From an uncultured Pelagibacteraceae bacterium (lineage in GTDB: Bacteria > Pseudomonadota > Alphaproteobacteria > Pelagibacterales > Pelagibacteraceae), in contig CACOCP010000001.1 in assembly GCA_902625715.1 (NCBI GenBank), forward strand, positions 186,001-250,000: a stretch of DNA of 64,000 nt, in the 5' to 3' direction. Below, piece by piece: positions 1 to 10,063 of the stretch. The notes beneath the pieces were generated by a model. That model saw only the letters and a program-made list of their open reading frames with translations. It made no database searches and was not told the DNA's origin. The position numbers were made by a program, and so were the translations under genes. Position 1 is the first letter of the stretch; each line of letters begins with the position of its first letter.

Positions 1-569
1 AGAATAATTTTCTTACATTTCTTGTTTATCAGCTGATTAACCGCTGGACGCATCACTTTCTCAGCCTCTTTGACTTTTCCCATTTTTACAAACTTAATAG
101 CTTTGTTTACTGAGTTTTTTTGTATCTGTTTTGTAGGACTTATTAATTTAAACTTTCTATCAAAATATTTATGATAAACCTTTGTCTTTAGAGTTGCCTC
201 TGTACAAAGAATACCAACTTTTGTATTTTTTTTACAGTTTTTCTTTGTGTAGTTAAAAACTTCTTTTGGCATACTTAATAATGGAATATTTATTTTTTTT
301 TGAATGTCCTCATGCCAATAGTGTGCAGTATTACATGGCATTACAATAAACTTACATTTATTTTTTGATAGCATTTTGCAACCTTTAACTAATTCATCGA
401 GGACTTTTTTATAATTTTCAAGATTTTCAGGTCTTTTAGGTGTATCTGACTTATTGTATAGAACAAACATCGGATATTGTTGATCTAACTTACCTCTATA
501 TAGTTTTGCAAGCTTGCTACAAAAATCTAATCCTGCTTGCGTTCCCATCCCTCCAAGTATACCAATCAT
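1..569 (-). CDS. Aspartate/glutamate racemase family protein (3' end cut by window edge)
   Basis: Minus-strand translation starts MIGILGGMGTQAGLDFCSKLAKLYRG and includes MPCNTAHYWHEDIQ and GILCTEATLKTKVY, typical of the Asp/Glu racemase family; not in the ORF track because it is truncated. Confidence 0.85.
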   Translation of the reverse strand, partial: MIGILGGMGTQAGLDFCSKLAKLYRGKLDQQYPMFVLYNKSDTPKRPENLENYKKVLDELVKGCKMLSKNKCKFIVMPCNTAHYWHEDIQKKINIPLLSMPKEVFNYTKKNCKKNTKVGILCTEATLKTKVYHKYFDRKFKLISPTKQIQKNSVNKAIKFVKMGKVKEAEKVMRPAVNQLINKKCKKII

Positions 570-648
570 AAATGATAATTTTCCAATCTATATATTAATA
601 AGTAGAACTATATTTTAATTTAATTTATGCAAGAAATATACATTAGAG

Positions 649-1812
649 ATGAATAGAAACCTTTTCTTACTCGTTTTAAGCCAAGTATTTAGTTTTACAG
701 CTGCCACAGTTACAGTTTTTATAAGTGGTATTATTGGATCACAACTAAGTCCTATAAAGACTTTGTCGACTCTTCCACCATCGATTTATGTTGTTGGTAC
801 TGCTGCAGCTACAATTGTTGCTGCTAAAATAATGAGTTTAATTGGAAGAAGACTTGGATTTATATTCGCTTCTGCTGCTGGTTCAATTTCTTGTTTGATA
901 GGCGCATATGCAATAGTGGTAGAAAATTTTTATATATTTTGTTTCGCCAAATTTATTTTAGGGGCCACAATGGCTTTTACCCATCAATATCGTTTTGCTG
1001 CAGCAGAAAGTGTTGAGAGGGAAAAAGCCCCTAAAGCAATTTCTTCATTATTATTAGCAGGTATTGTTGCAGCTTTTCTCGGTATAAGTTTGTCTAATTA
1101 CACAAAAAATTTTGTAAGTGATTATTTATATGTTGGCTCTTATTTAACTTTAGCAATTCTAACAGTAGTGCCTTCATTTTTATTATTTTTTTTCGAAGAT
1201 ATAAGAGAAGTTTCTTTAGGTTCTAATGAAAATATTAAATCTAGAAATTATTCAGAATTTCTCTCTGATCCAAAGTTTTTACAAGCAATTACCGCAGCTG
1301 CATTTGCATATGCAGTAATGTCTTTTTTAATGACGGCTACCCCAATAAGTATGCATATTGTTCATCATTTGAGTTTAGAAAAAACAGGAATAGTTCTTCA
1401 ATTTCATGTTATGGCAATGTTTTTACCTTCACTAGTTACTGGAAATTTAATCAAGAAGTTTGGTTATAGTAATATGATGTACGTGGGCGTTGTATTTTAT
1501 ATTCTAACAATTTTATTAAGTTTTTTTGAACCTTCTTTTTTAAATTATTTTATAAGTTTAATTTTTCTAGGCATAGGATGGAATTTTTTATTTATATCTG
1601 GCACTAGCTTATTAGTCACAACTTATAAGCCAGATGAGAAATTTAAAGCTCAAGGATTTAATGATTTATTAGTTTTCTCCTCTATGGCTCTAGCAAGCTT
1701 GTTGGCAGGTATACTAATTTCTATTGTCAGCTGGAAAACAGTCAATTTATTTTGTATTCCTTTTTTAATTCTTATTATTTTATCAATAATGAATGCAGAT
1801 AAAAAAAGATGA
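649..1812 (+). CDS. MFS transporter
   Basis: 387 aa, about 12 hydrophobic segments, MFS-like loops. Confidence 0.8.
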   Translation: MNRNLFLLVLSQVFSFTAATVTVFISGIIGSQLSPIKTLSTLPPSIYVVGTAAATIVAAKIMSLIGRRLGFIFASAAGSISCLIGAYAIVVENFYIFCFAKFILGATMAFTHQYRFAAAESVEREKAPKAISSLLLAGIVAAFLGISLSNYTKNFVSDYLYVGSYLTLAILTVVPSFLLFFFEDIREVSLGSNENIKSRNYSEFLSDPKFLQAITAAAFAYAVMSFLMTATPISMHIVHHLSLEKTGIVLQFHVMAMFLPSLVTGNLIKKFGYSNMMYVGVVFYILTILLSFFEPSFLNYFISLIFLGIGWNFLFISGTSLLVTTYKPDEKFKAQGFNDLLVFSSMALASLLAGILISIVSWKTVNLFCIPFLILIILSIMNADKKR

Positions 1813-2426
1813 GTTTTCTAATTTTAGGTTTTTTAACTAGTTTAAGTTTAATATTAGCAATAGGACCACAAAATATCTTTGTAATAGAGCAGGGTATAAA
1901 AAAACAACATATTTTTTTAATATGTTTAATTTGTTCAGTTTCAGATACAATTTTAATTTTTTTAGGAATTTTTCTTTTTCAGTATCTTGGAACATATTTT
2001 AATGAAATAACTGAACTAATTTTCAATATTTTATTATTAATATTTTTAATTTATTTCATTTACACAAAAATTTCTGAAAAATTTAAAAATATAGAAATAG
2101 ACAAAAATCAGAAACATAATGAGAGAAAAAAAATTATATTAAAAACACTCGCTTTTACTTATTTAAATCCACATGTTTATTCTGATACAGTTTTTTTTCT
2201 TGGCAATTTTTCAAAAAATTTTCCGATTCATTATAAAATTTATTTTGGTATTGGAGGTTCTATTGCATCTTTTTTATTTTTCTACTTATTAGGATATTTG
2301 GCAAATTATTTTTCAAAATATCTTAATAATGTGAGGGCTTGGGTTATAGTAAAATGGGTTATTTCTTTAATAATGAGCCTAATTTCAATTTATGTGATTT
2401 TGGAAATTTTAAAATTTTTTAATTAG
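1809..2426 (+). CDS. LysE/RhtB-type amino-acid exporter
   Basis: N-terminal GFLTSLSLILAIGPQNIFVIEQGIKK is a LysE-family motif; overlaps the upstream gene by 4 nt. Confidence 0.85.
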   Translation: MSFLILGFLTSLSLILAIGPQNIFVIEQGIKKQHIFLICLICSVSDTILIFLGIFLFQYLGTYFNEITELIFNILLLIFLIYFIYTKISEKFKNIEIDKNQKHNERKKIILKTLAFTYLNPHVYSDTVFFLGNFSKNFPIHYKIYFGIGGSIASFLFFYLLGYLANYFSKYLNNVRAWVIVKWVISLIMSLISIYVILEILKFFN

Positions 2427-3705
2427 AAAATCCGTATTTTCTTAATCTTACATCGCCGGTTCGTGCATGAGCTTCCATACCTTCGTATCGAGAAATTCTA
2501 GCTGCAGCAGCACCCACAAGCTTTGTTGAGCCTTTTGTCATTCTTTGGAAGCTTAGTGTTTTTATAAATTTTCCAACGAATAATCCCCCTGTATATTTGC
2601 CTGCTCCTTTAGTTGGTAAAATATGATTTGTTCCAGAACATTTGTCTCCATAAGCTACAGTTGTTTCTTCACCAACAAATAGAGATCCATAATTTGTTAG
2701 TCTATCATGGAACCATTTTAAATTTTTTGTCTGAACCTCAAGATGCTCTGGAGCATATTCATCGCTTACCTTAACCATTTCATCGTCAGTATCGCAAAGA
2801 ATTACTTCACCATAATCTTTCCATGCAGCCTCAGCACTAGTTCTTGGCAGTTCAGGTAAATCTGAAATTAATTCAGGAACTCTTTTCATCACTTTTTCAG
2901 CAAGCTCTTTACTTGTTGTATACAACCAACAAGGAGAGTTATAACCATGTTCAGCTTGCCCAACTAAGTCTACTGCAACTATCTCAGGATCAGCAGTTTC
3001 GTCAGCAATAATACCAATTTCTGTCGGACCAGCGAATAAATCTATTCCAACCCTTCCAAATAAAATTCTTTTTGCTTCAGCTACAAACTGATTACCAGGA
3101 CCAACTAAAATATCTGCTGGAGCATTACCAAATAAACCATAAGTCATTGCGGCGATTGCAGGAACTCCACCTAAATTTAAAATAATATCTGCACCACATA
3201 AATCAGCAGTATATATAATAGTGGGGTGGGCTCCCACTTCAGCTTTCGGTGGACTACAAGCAATTACATTTTTTACTCCAGCAACTTTTGCAGTGGTCAC
3301 GCTCATAACCGCTGAAGCTATATGCGCATATCTTCCACCTGGAATATAACAACCCGCAGTATTGACAGGAATTAATTTTTGACCAGCATACAAACCATCA
3401 GATAATTCAACTTCGAAATCATTTCCATAGTTTTTAAGTTGAGCCTCAGCAAACTTTCTCACTCTTTCATAAGAAAATTGAATATCATCCTTTATTTTTT
3501 GATCTAAATTTTTTTTTATTTCCTCAATTTTATCTTTGGATACAATTATTTCACCTTCATACTTGTCAAATTTTTTTGTTAATTCTTTACAACCTTCCTC
3601 TTTAGATTTCTCTAGCTCATTAAGTAAATTTTGAACAATATCCCTTGTTTTATTATCATCAGTTGAGGATGTTTTAGGAGATTTTTTAAGGTATTTAATT
3701 GTCAT
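2419..3705 (-). CDS. hpsN: Histidinol-dehydrogenase-family protein, likely HpsN-like sulfopropanediol 3-dehydrogenase
   Basis: HisD-family motifs (VNTAGCYIPGGRYAHIASAVMSVTTAKVAGVKNVIACSPP, GPGNQFVAEAKR, FAGPTEIGIIAD); no his operon nearby and linked to sulfonate genes. Confidence 0.65.
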   Translation of the reverse strand: MTIKYLKKSPKTSSTDDNKTRDIVQNLLNELEKSKEEGCKELTKKFDKYEGEIIVSKDKIEEIKKNLDQKIKDDIQFSYERVRKFAEAQLKNYGNDFEVELSDGLYAGQKLIPVNTAGCYIPGGRYAHIASAVMSVTTAKVAGVKNVIACSPPKAEVGAHPTIIYTADLCGADIILNLGGVPAIAAMTYGLFGNAPADILVGPGNQFVAEAKRILFGRVGIDLFAGPTEIGIIADETADPEIVAVDLVGQAEHGYNSPCWLYTTSKELAEKVMKRVPELISDLPELPRTSAEAAWKDYGEVILCDTDDEMVKVSDEYAPEHLEVQTKNLKWFHDRLTNYGSLFVGEETTVAYGDKCSGTNHILPTKGAGKYTGGLFVGKFIKTLSFQRMTKGSTKLVGAAAARISRYEGMEAHARTGDVRLRKYGFSN

Positions 3706-3787
3706 TGATGAGTATTTTGATCAAGTTATTTAATGTATTAAAATACTCATTTCAACAAAGATATTTTTTAATTAATTTCTTAATAAT

Positions 3788-4699
3788 TTAATCCAACGCA
3801 ACTACTGCAGCAGCTATTGAGGCTAATCTAGCTGTTGCATCATCTGATCTACTTGTAATTACAACTGGAACTTTACCTCCAACTACGACGCCTGCTGCAC
3901 AGGCTCCCATAAAATAAATCATCATTTTTACAAGCGCATTTCCAGTCTCAACATTTGGAACTAGCAAAACATCCGCATCTCCAGCAACAATATTTTTTAT
4001 ACCTTTAATACCTGCTGACTTTTTAGATATACTATTATCAAAAGCCAAAGGACCAAAAATATCAGCATTAAAAACCTCTTTTGCAGCTAAATTTGTAATC
4101 TCCTTTGCATCAAGAGAACTTTGCATACTATCTAATACTTCTTCAGTTGCTGACAAAATTGATATCTTCGGTTTTGGAATATTTATACGATGACAAAAAT
4201 CTATTACATTTCTTAAGATGTGCATTTTAGTTTTAACATTTGGATTAACATTTAATGCTCCATCTGTAATTATAAGTGGCTTATCATCTTTTTCTAATGT
4301 CATGTGCCATATATGACTAAGCCTTTTTTTACCTAACAAACCATGTTCTCGCTTTAAAACCTCTTTCATCAAAACATCTGTATGAATATGTCCTTTAACA
4401 ATTATTTTAATTTTATCTTCTGAGGCAAGTTTCGCTGCAATCTTGGCAGTATTATTTTCTACTGGTTCGTCTATTATTTCATATTCAGATATATCAAACT
4501 TTATATCATCTGCATTTTTTTTAATTTCAGACTCGTTACCAATTAAAACTGGTACAATCAGTTTTTCTTTTACCGCATCCATTACTGAAATCATCGGCAG
4601 TGTCTTTCCAGCATTTGCTATTGCAACTTTAATACCTTTTTTTTGATGAGCAAGGTCTAGTAGATTGTTTGGACATACTGTTGATTTATCTGAAAGCAT
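3788..4699 (-). CDS. Phosphate acetyl/butyryltransferase family protein
   Basis: 303 aa with Pta/Ptb C-terminus (DVLLVPNVETGNALVKMMIYFMGACAAGVVVGGKVPVVITSRSD); adjacent to the hpsN-like gene. Confidence 0.8.
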   Translation of the reverse strand: MLSDKSTVCPNNLLDLAHQKKGIKVAIANAGKTLPMISVMDAVKEKLIVPVLIGNESEIKKNADDIKFDISEYEIIDEPVENNTAKIAAKLASEDKIKIIVKGHIHTDVLMKEVLKREHGLLGKKRLSHIWHMTLEKDDKPLIITDGALNVNPNVKTKMHILRNVIDFCHRINIPKPKISILSATEEVLDSMQSSLDAKEITNLAAKEVFNADIFGPLAFDNSISKKSAGIKGIKNIVAGDADVLLVPNVETGNALVKMMIYFMGACAAGVVVGGKVPVVITSRSDDATARLASIAAAVVALD

Positions 4700-4764
4700 C
4701 TAAAATCTTATATCAAAATTAAAAAAAACTAACATATCATTTATTTTTTGATAATGTCAGAAAT

Positions 4765-5613
4765 ATGGAAGTTGTAACAAAAATTGCTCCAATTGCTCTT
4801 GCATTAATTATGTTAGCGTTGGGCTTAGGTCTGACATTGAGTGATTTTACAAGAGTAATTAAACAACCAAAAGATTTTTTAGTTGGATTGATTTGCCAAG
4901 TAATATTACTTCCCATAATTGCTTTTGTTTTAATAAAAATTTTAAATGTTCAACCAGCATTAGCTTTAGGAGTAATGATAATTGCTGCAGCACCAGGAGG
5001 TGTTACATCTAATATTCTTACAAAATTCGCAAATGGCGATGTAGCTCTCTCTGTTTCATTAACAGCTATAATAAGTTTACTGAGTATTTTGACTGTTCCA
5101 TTTATTGTAATTCAATCTGCCGATCTACTTAATATTAATTACATATCTGGGAAAATTTCTATGAGCGGAATTTCAGTCAAAATGTTCTTGGTAGTAACAC
5201 TACCTGTAATAATTGGAATGTTAATAAGGAAGTTTGCGCAAAATTTTATAATTAAAAAGACAGCTTTAATTGAAAAAATTTCATTAATCCTTTTTATTTT
5301 AGTTTTTATATCAATTTGGTTAGAGGAATGGGAAAATATAATTATGTATATATCAAGAGCTGGAATAATAACTTTAATATTAAATGTGATAATGATGGTT
5401 ATAGGTTTTTATGTTGCTAAAGTTTTCACAAGTGGCATTGAACAAAGAAAATGTATTTCACTAGAATGTGGACTTCAAAATGGAACTTTAGCAGTATTTG
5501 TATCTACACAGTTATTCGATGATATCACTTATTTAATACCAACAGCTTCTTATGCTTTGATCATGTTTGTCACATCAATAATTTTTGTTCTTTTTTTAAA
5601 AAAGATTAATTAG
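4765..5613 (+). CDS. Bile acid:sodium symporter (BASS) family transporter
   Basis: 282 aa membrane protein with AAPGGVTSNILTKFANGDVALSVSLTAI and LECGLQNGTLAVFV motifs. Confidence 0.85.
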   Translation: MEVVTKIAPIALALIMLALGLGLTLSDFTRVIKQPKDFLVGLICQVILLPIIAFVLIKILNVQPALALGVMIIAAAPGGVTSNILTKFANGDVALSVSLTAIISLLSILTVPFIVIQSADLLNINYISGKISMSGISVKMFLVVTLPVIIGMLIRKFAQNFIIKKTALIEKISLILFILVFISIWLEEWENIIMYISRAGIITLILNVIMMVIGFYVAKVFTSGIEQRKCISLECGLQNGTLAVFVSTQLFDDITYLIPTASYALIMFVTSIIFVLFLKKIN

Positions 5614-5684
5614 TATCAAAACAATATATCCCGACCCAAAATGAACAAATTCTGTAAAAAAACCTAATTTGGTGACGTCATAGA

Positions 5685-5714
5685 TTGAGCATCTTAAAAT
5701 TTTCTGACTATAAT
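5685..5714 (+). promoter_or_regulatory. Candidate sigma-70 promoter: TTGAGC - 18 nt - TATAAT
   Basis: Direct sequence read; consensus -10 about 20 nt upstream of the ORF at 5734. Confidence 0.5.
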
Positions 5715-5733
5715 CAGGTATTAAATAAATTAG

Positions 5734-6012
5734 ATGAGTACTGAAACTTTAACTAAATTAAATCCAAAAATTTTAATCAATTCCAAATTTGACCCCAATG
5801 GATCAGATGCAAACGTTTCTGATCCAAAAAATTTAAATAGTGAGCTAAATAAAGTTGAGTTTATAGACAATAAAAAAAGTAAAAATAAGACTTGTATAAA
5901 TAAACTAAATAACAGACTCAAAATTCAAGAGAAAAATAAAAAAATTGAAAATCGAGTTTTTACTGGTTTATTTATAAGTGTTGTTGCAGTTTTATTTTTT
6001 ATAGCAACTTAA
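5734..6012 (+). CDS. Small hypothetical protein with one C-terminal TM segment
   Basis: 92 aa, Asn/Lys-rich soluble part then VFTGLFISVVAVLFFIAT; preceded by a consensus -10. Confidence 0.6.
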   Translation: MSTETLTKLNPKILINSKFDPNGSDANVSDPKNLNSELNKVEFIDNKKSKNKTCINKLNNRLKIQEKNKKIENRVFTGLFISVVAVLFFIAT

Positions 6013-7022
6013 TTTAAGAGTTTCTCAATATCTTTTTTAATATCATCGGTAATTTTAATCTCTTTATTAAAATTTTTTTTATATCTGTTAAACTTATTTT
6101 GTCCTGGATACATAATTTCTTTTACATTTTTAAGTTTTGGTAGTTTTTTAACTATTCTTATGTTTTCTTTAATTCTTGTATTAAAATTTTTAACAAATAA
6201 ATTTGACTTCATAACAATAAATAAATGACCAATGTTTTGAGGACCTGAAAAATCATCAAATGGATCTTTAACTTTTCCTCCATGATTTCCACCTGTAAAA
6301 ACACCACTTAAAATGTCAACCATCCATGCTAAACCTGATCCTCTAAATCCAGCAATAGGCAACTGAACACCTTTTAGAGCTTTCGCTGCATCTGTAGTTG
6401 GTCTTCCGTATTTATCTAATGCAACTCCTTCTGGTATTTTAGATCCTGTTCTTGCTGCAACTCTTATTTTACCTCTATTTATCATTGATACAGATGTATC
6501 TAAAATAAAAGGAACTTTTGAAGAAGTAGGTGTTCCAAAACAAATTGGATTTGTTCCAAACAAAGTTTTTAATGCACCATGTGGGGCTATAGCGGGGGGA
6601 GCATTAGTAAAAATTAATGTTAATAAATTTTTTTTAACTGCTTTTTCTGCGTAGTATCCTGATAACCCATAATGACCACTTCTTTTTATACCAACCAACC
6701 CTAATCCTGTTTTTTTAGCGCTCTCAATTGCTTTTTTAATTCCAATATCAGCAGCTACAAAACCAATACTGTCATCAGCATCAATTTGCATTATGGATTG
6801 AGATATTTTTTTAAATTTAAACTTTGGCTTTGGATTAATTAATTTTTTATTTATTCTTTCACAATACATTTTTAATCTAGAAACACCATGACCAGTGGCG
6901 CCAACCAATTCTGCATTAACTAGTGCATCAGAACAAATCTTTGCATGTGCTTTACTTAATTTATATTTTAGAAATACTTTAGTTAATAATTTTTTTAACT
7001 TTTCTTTTTTCATTAAAACCAT
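6009..7022 (-). CDS. Malate/L-lactate/sulfolactate dehydrogenase (Ldh2/ComC/SlcC) family oxidoreductase
   Basis: ATGHGVSRLKMYCERI, GHYGLSGYYAEKA, APHGALKTLFGTNPICFG, PIAGFRGSGLAWMVDILSGVFTGGNHG motifs. Confidence 0.85.
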   Translation of the reverse strand: MVLMKKEKLKKLLTKVFLKYKLSKAHAKICSDALVNAELVGATGHGVSRLKMYCERINKKLINPKPKFKFKKISQSIMQIDADDSIGFVAADIGIKKAIESAKKTGLGLVGIKRSGHYGLSGYYAEKAVKKNLLTLIFTNAPPAIAPHGALKTLFGTNPICFGTPTSSKVPFILDTSVSMINRGKIRVAARTGSKIPEGVALDKYGRPTTDAAKALKGVQLPIAGFRGSGLAWMVDILSGVFTGGNHGGKVKDPFDDFSGPQNIGHLFIVMKSNLFVKNFNTRIKENIRIVKKLPKLKNVKEIMYPGQNKFNRYKKNFNKEIKITDDIKKDIEKLLN

Positions 7023-7237
7023 CTAAACATTCCAATGATACCAGCTGTGGCATAAAAAATTTGAAGCAGTAAAATCCCTCTATGATTTCCTAAATATGCC
7101 CACAAACCAATTAAAATTGCAGAAATTAATAATAATGCGAAACCAAGAAATTCAGCTCCAATATTTAAGGCAACTAGTAGTGAATAAACAATAGCAGTTA
7201 TAACGCCCGACCACTCTAATATTTTATTTTTGTTCAT
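7013..7237 (-). CDS. Small membrane protein
   Basis: 74 aa, three hydrophobic segments; overlaps the dehydrogenase start. Confidence 0.6.
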   Translation of the reverse strand: MNKNKILEWSGVITAIVYSLLVALNIGAEFLGFALLLISAILIGLWAYLGNHRGILLLQIFYATAGIIGMFRWF

Positions 7238-7255
7238 TAAGTTTATGATTTGAAA

Positions 7256-9181
7256 TTAACCTTTACCTCTCCAAGGTATAGTTTTATCGATAATTTTTCT
7301 AAGAGTAATATCAAACAAAAGACCTAACATTCCCATTATAAATATTGTGATCCAAATTACCTCATACTGAAAGTACTTTTTAGCAACGTTTTCAACAAAA
7401 CCAATACCTGTTGTACCAGCTAAAAACTCTGCAGCTACCAAAGTACCCCAACACATTCCAACAGCAACTCTTATACCTGTTAATATTTCAGGAAGAGAAT
7501 TAGGAAAAATAACATGTCTTAAAATTTGTTTTTTAGAAGCACCCAAAGAGTGCGCTGCATGAATTTTTGATAACTGGGTACCTGATGCCCCAGCTCTAGC
7601 TGATATTATCATTATCGATAATGAAACCATAAATAATAGAAAAACTTTACCAGTATTATCAATCCCCAAAACTGAAATTATCAAAGGTGCCCAGGCTAAA
7701 GGAGGTACAGGTCTATATAATTCAATTAAGGGATCAAAAAATCCTTTAGCAAATCTGTTTAGCCCCATAAATAAACCTAAAGGCACTCCTATTATAATTC
7801 CAAAAACTAATCCTAAAAATACTCTTAAAAAAGAGTCCCAAATATGTCCGTACGGAACAGGAACTTTAAATAATTTAAAATCACCTGTTACAAGCTTTAA
7901 TACTTTGCTTTTAAAATTTTCCTTTACAATTCCATCTTTGGTGTGAACTGGATACTCTCCAGGTAAAACATCTGCAATCCAATCTGGCAGGATAAAGCCA
8001 ATCATAGAACTAACATCAACCATTTCAATCCAAAGCAATGGAATATTTTTATATCCAACGCTTGGTTTAGACATAAGAATGAATTTGTTAAAGGTATCAG
8101 ATGGCTTAGGTAGCCATCTACCTGAACCTTGTTCAGAGCAACTTGGACCACTCGCAACTATTGTTCCTGCAGGAAACAAAAGTATATCAATTAATCTTAA
8201 TCCACCTTGTTCAGATATTTGAAGATTATCAAATTCAATTATTGCATCTTTCATTTCATTAAGAGCTGTTGGAGGATAGATGCTAGCAAATTCTATTCTT
8301 CTTGCTATTTTTACAATATTTTTTGCATATGTTGATGCTATTTCGTCACTATCATCCAAACTTTTTCTATACGTCTTGATTTCATTTTTTAATTCTTTAA
8401 TTGAAGTTTTAAAATATGAGTTATGATTTCTTAATTTAAAAAATTTGTCACTTATCACTTTAAGTTCTGCTGCTGCAGCATGAAATTTTAAACCTCTATT
8501 TGTTCCTGGAACTAATGGAACTTCAAGTGTATTTTCTATAGAGCCAGTTCCAGTTCTTACAGTAGTAATACCCCATCCACCTTGTTCCGAGACAGCCTTG
8601 AGTCTCTCGTTTTTTTCTTCCTCAGTTTCAAATGGATAATCTTTTTTTTTAAAATTTGAGCTCAAAACTTTAATTTCTTCAGTCATTTCTTTAATCTTAA
8701 TTTTTGTATCCATTTCCATTAAATTATTATTTGTAAGCAAAGGAATGAGCTGGGTAGTTTTATCAATAAAACTAATTAATATCTTTTTTTGCTGATCATT
8801 TAGATCATTTGAATTTTGAATTTCATTAGCTATATTTTTAAGATTTTTATTTTCGATTTTAATAATTGACGTACTTTTGAACTCTCTTTCCTCAATGGGA
8901 AATTGATATTTTAAACCCATCAATGACTCGTTTATTTTTGCAACTTGGCATAACTCATTTGCAGATTTTGGGTAAAACCCTTTTGCTATATCCCAGGAAT
9001 AATACAACCAGACTAACAAGATTGCGCTACTGCCTACAACAATCCAATGTGTGCCACCTTTTGCTCTTTCTGGGTTTCCAAAAACTGCATCAACTTTTTC
9101 AGTTTTTATTAATCTTCTTCCGTAAAGAATACATCCAATTATCGCTACAAATATTAGTATTGTTGCAAATTGGGTTAACAT
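7256..9181 (-). CDS. tauC: Taurine ABC transporter permease with a large extra domain
   Basis: C-terminal ~200 aa is a SsuC/TauC-type permease (GHIWDSFLRVFLGLVFGIIIGVPLGLFMG, LGASKKQILRHVIFPNSLPEILTGIRVAVGMCWGTLVAAEF); the preceding ~400 aa has one N-terminal TM and a soluble region. Confidence 0.85.
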   Translation of the reverse strand: MLTQFATILIFVAIIGCILYGRRLIKTEKVDAVFGNPERAKGGTHWIVVGSSAILLVWLYYSWDIAKGFYPKSANELCQVAKINESLMGLKYQFPIEEREFKSTSIIKIENKNLKNIANEIQNSNDLNDQQKKILISFIDKTTQLIPLLTNNNLMEMDTKIKIKEMTEEIKVLSSNFKKKDYPFETEEEKNERLKAVSEQGGWGITTVRTGTGSIENTLEVPLVPGTNRGLKFHAAAAELKVISDKFFKLRNHNSYFKTSIKELKNEIKTYRKSLDDSDEIASTYAKNIVKIARRIEFASIYPPTALNEMKDAIIEFDNLQISEQGGLRLIDILLFPAGTIVASGPSCSEQGSGRWLPKPSDTFNKFILMSKPSVGYKNIPLLWIEMVDVSSMIGFILPDWIADVLPGEYPVHTKDGIVKENFKSKVLKLVTGDFKLFKVPVPYGHIWDSFLRVFLGLVFGIIIGVPLGLFMGLNRFAKGFFDPLIELYRPVPPLAWAPLIISVLGIDNTGKVFLLFMVSLSIMIISARAGASGTQLSKIHAAHSLGASKKQILRHVIFPNSLPEILTGIRVAVGMCWGTLVAAEFLAGTTGIGFVENVAKKYFQYEVIWITIFIMGMLGLLFDITLRKIIDKTIPWRGKG

Positions 9182-9979
9182 TTAATTATCTTTCCCCATA
9201 ATTTCTTCTTCCATATCCCAAATCATAGATAGAATTTCTTCTCTTTTAGATGAAAAATCCTTGTTTTTTTTAATTTCCCTTAAGTCTTCTTTTAAGCCCA
9301 TCTCTGCAAAGGGAAGATTATACTCTTTGTGTATTCTTCCTGGTCTTGGCGCCATTACATAAAGTCTTTCACCAAGTAACAAGGCCTCTTCAACTGAGTG
9401 AGTAATTAATATAATTGTTTTTCCTGTTTCTTTCCAAATCTTTAAAACTAAAGACTGCATCTTTTCTCGAGTTAATGCATCTAAAGCACCTAAAGGCTCA
9501 TCCATTAAAATTAAATCGGGATCATTTATTAAACATCTTGCTAAGGCAACTCTTTGCTGCATCCCACCTGACAGCTGATAGGTAGGAGTATTTCCAAATC
9601 CTTTTAGACCAACTATATCAAGCCATTCGTCAACTTTCTCTGCAGTAATTTCTGGGTCTTCTTTTTTCATTCTTAACCCAAAGTTCACATTCTCTGCAAC
9701 TGTTAACCATTCAAACAATGCACCTTGTTGAAAAACCATACCTCTTTCAACACCAGGTCCGTCTATTTCATTATTATTTAAAGTTATTTTTCCTGATGTT
9801 GGTCTTAAAAATCCAGCAGTAATATTTAATAAAGTTGTTTTTCCACAACCAGATGGGCCTAAAACAGTAAGAAGTTCTCCTTTTTTAAGAGTAAAACTTA
9901 CATCCTTTAATGCATGAACAGTTTCTCCTTTTGGAGTTTTAAAAATCATATTGAGATTTTCAGAAACTAAATCACTCAT
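9182..9979 (-). CDS. tauB: Taurine ABC transporter ATP-binding protein
   Basis: Walker A GPSGCGKTTLL, signature LSGGMQQRVALAR, Walker B LILMDEPLGALDAL. Confidence 0.9.
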   Translation of the reverse strand: MSDLVSENLNMIFKTPKGETVHALKDVSFTLKKGELLTVLGPSGCGKTTLLNITAGFLRPTSGKITLNNNEIDGPGVERGMVFQQGALFEWLTVAENVNFGLRMKKEDPEITAEKVDEWLDIVGLKGFGNTPTYQLSGGMQQRVALARCLINDPDLILMDEPLGALDALTREKMQSLVLKIWKETGKTIILITHSVEEALLLGERLYVMAPRPGRIHKEYNLPFAEMGLKEDLREIKKNKDFSSKREEILSMIWDMEEEIMGKDN

Positions 9980-10012
9980 TAAATGGCTTTATATTAAAAT
10001 TTTTATCAAAAA

Positions 10013-10043
10013 AATAGGCACCAATTAAAAATTGGCGCCTATT
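10013..10043 (-). terminator. Intrinsic terminator between tauA and tauB
   Basis: AATAGGCACCAATT(10013-10026)/AATTGGCGCCTATT(10030-10043), 14-bp stem with one G:U on the minus-strand RNA, 3-nt loop, followed on the minus strand by a T run. Confidence 0.85.
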
Positions 10044-10063
10044 AAATTTTTTACCCTACAAAA

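Noticed and set aside
2419-3705. Histidine biosynthesis hisD
   Set aside because: Family is HisD-like but no his genes are adjacent and the sulfonate context favours HpsN; needs a tree
8923-9201. 92-aa + ORF antisense to tauC
   Set aside because: Antisense shadow of a strong coding gene with low-complexity composition
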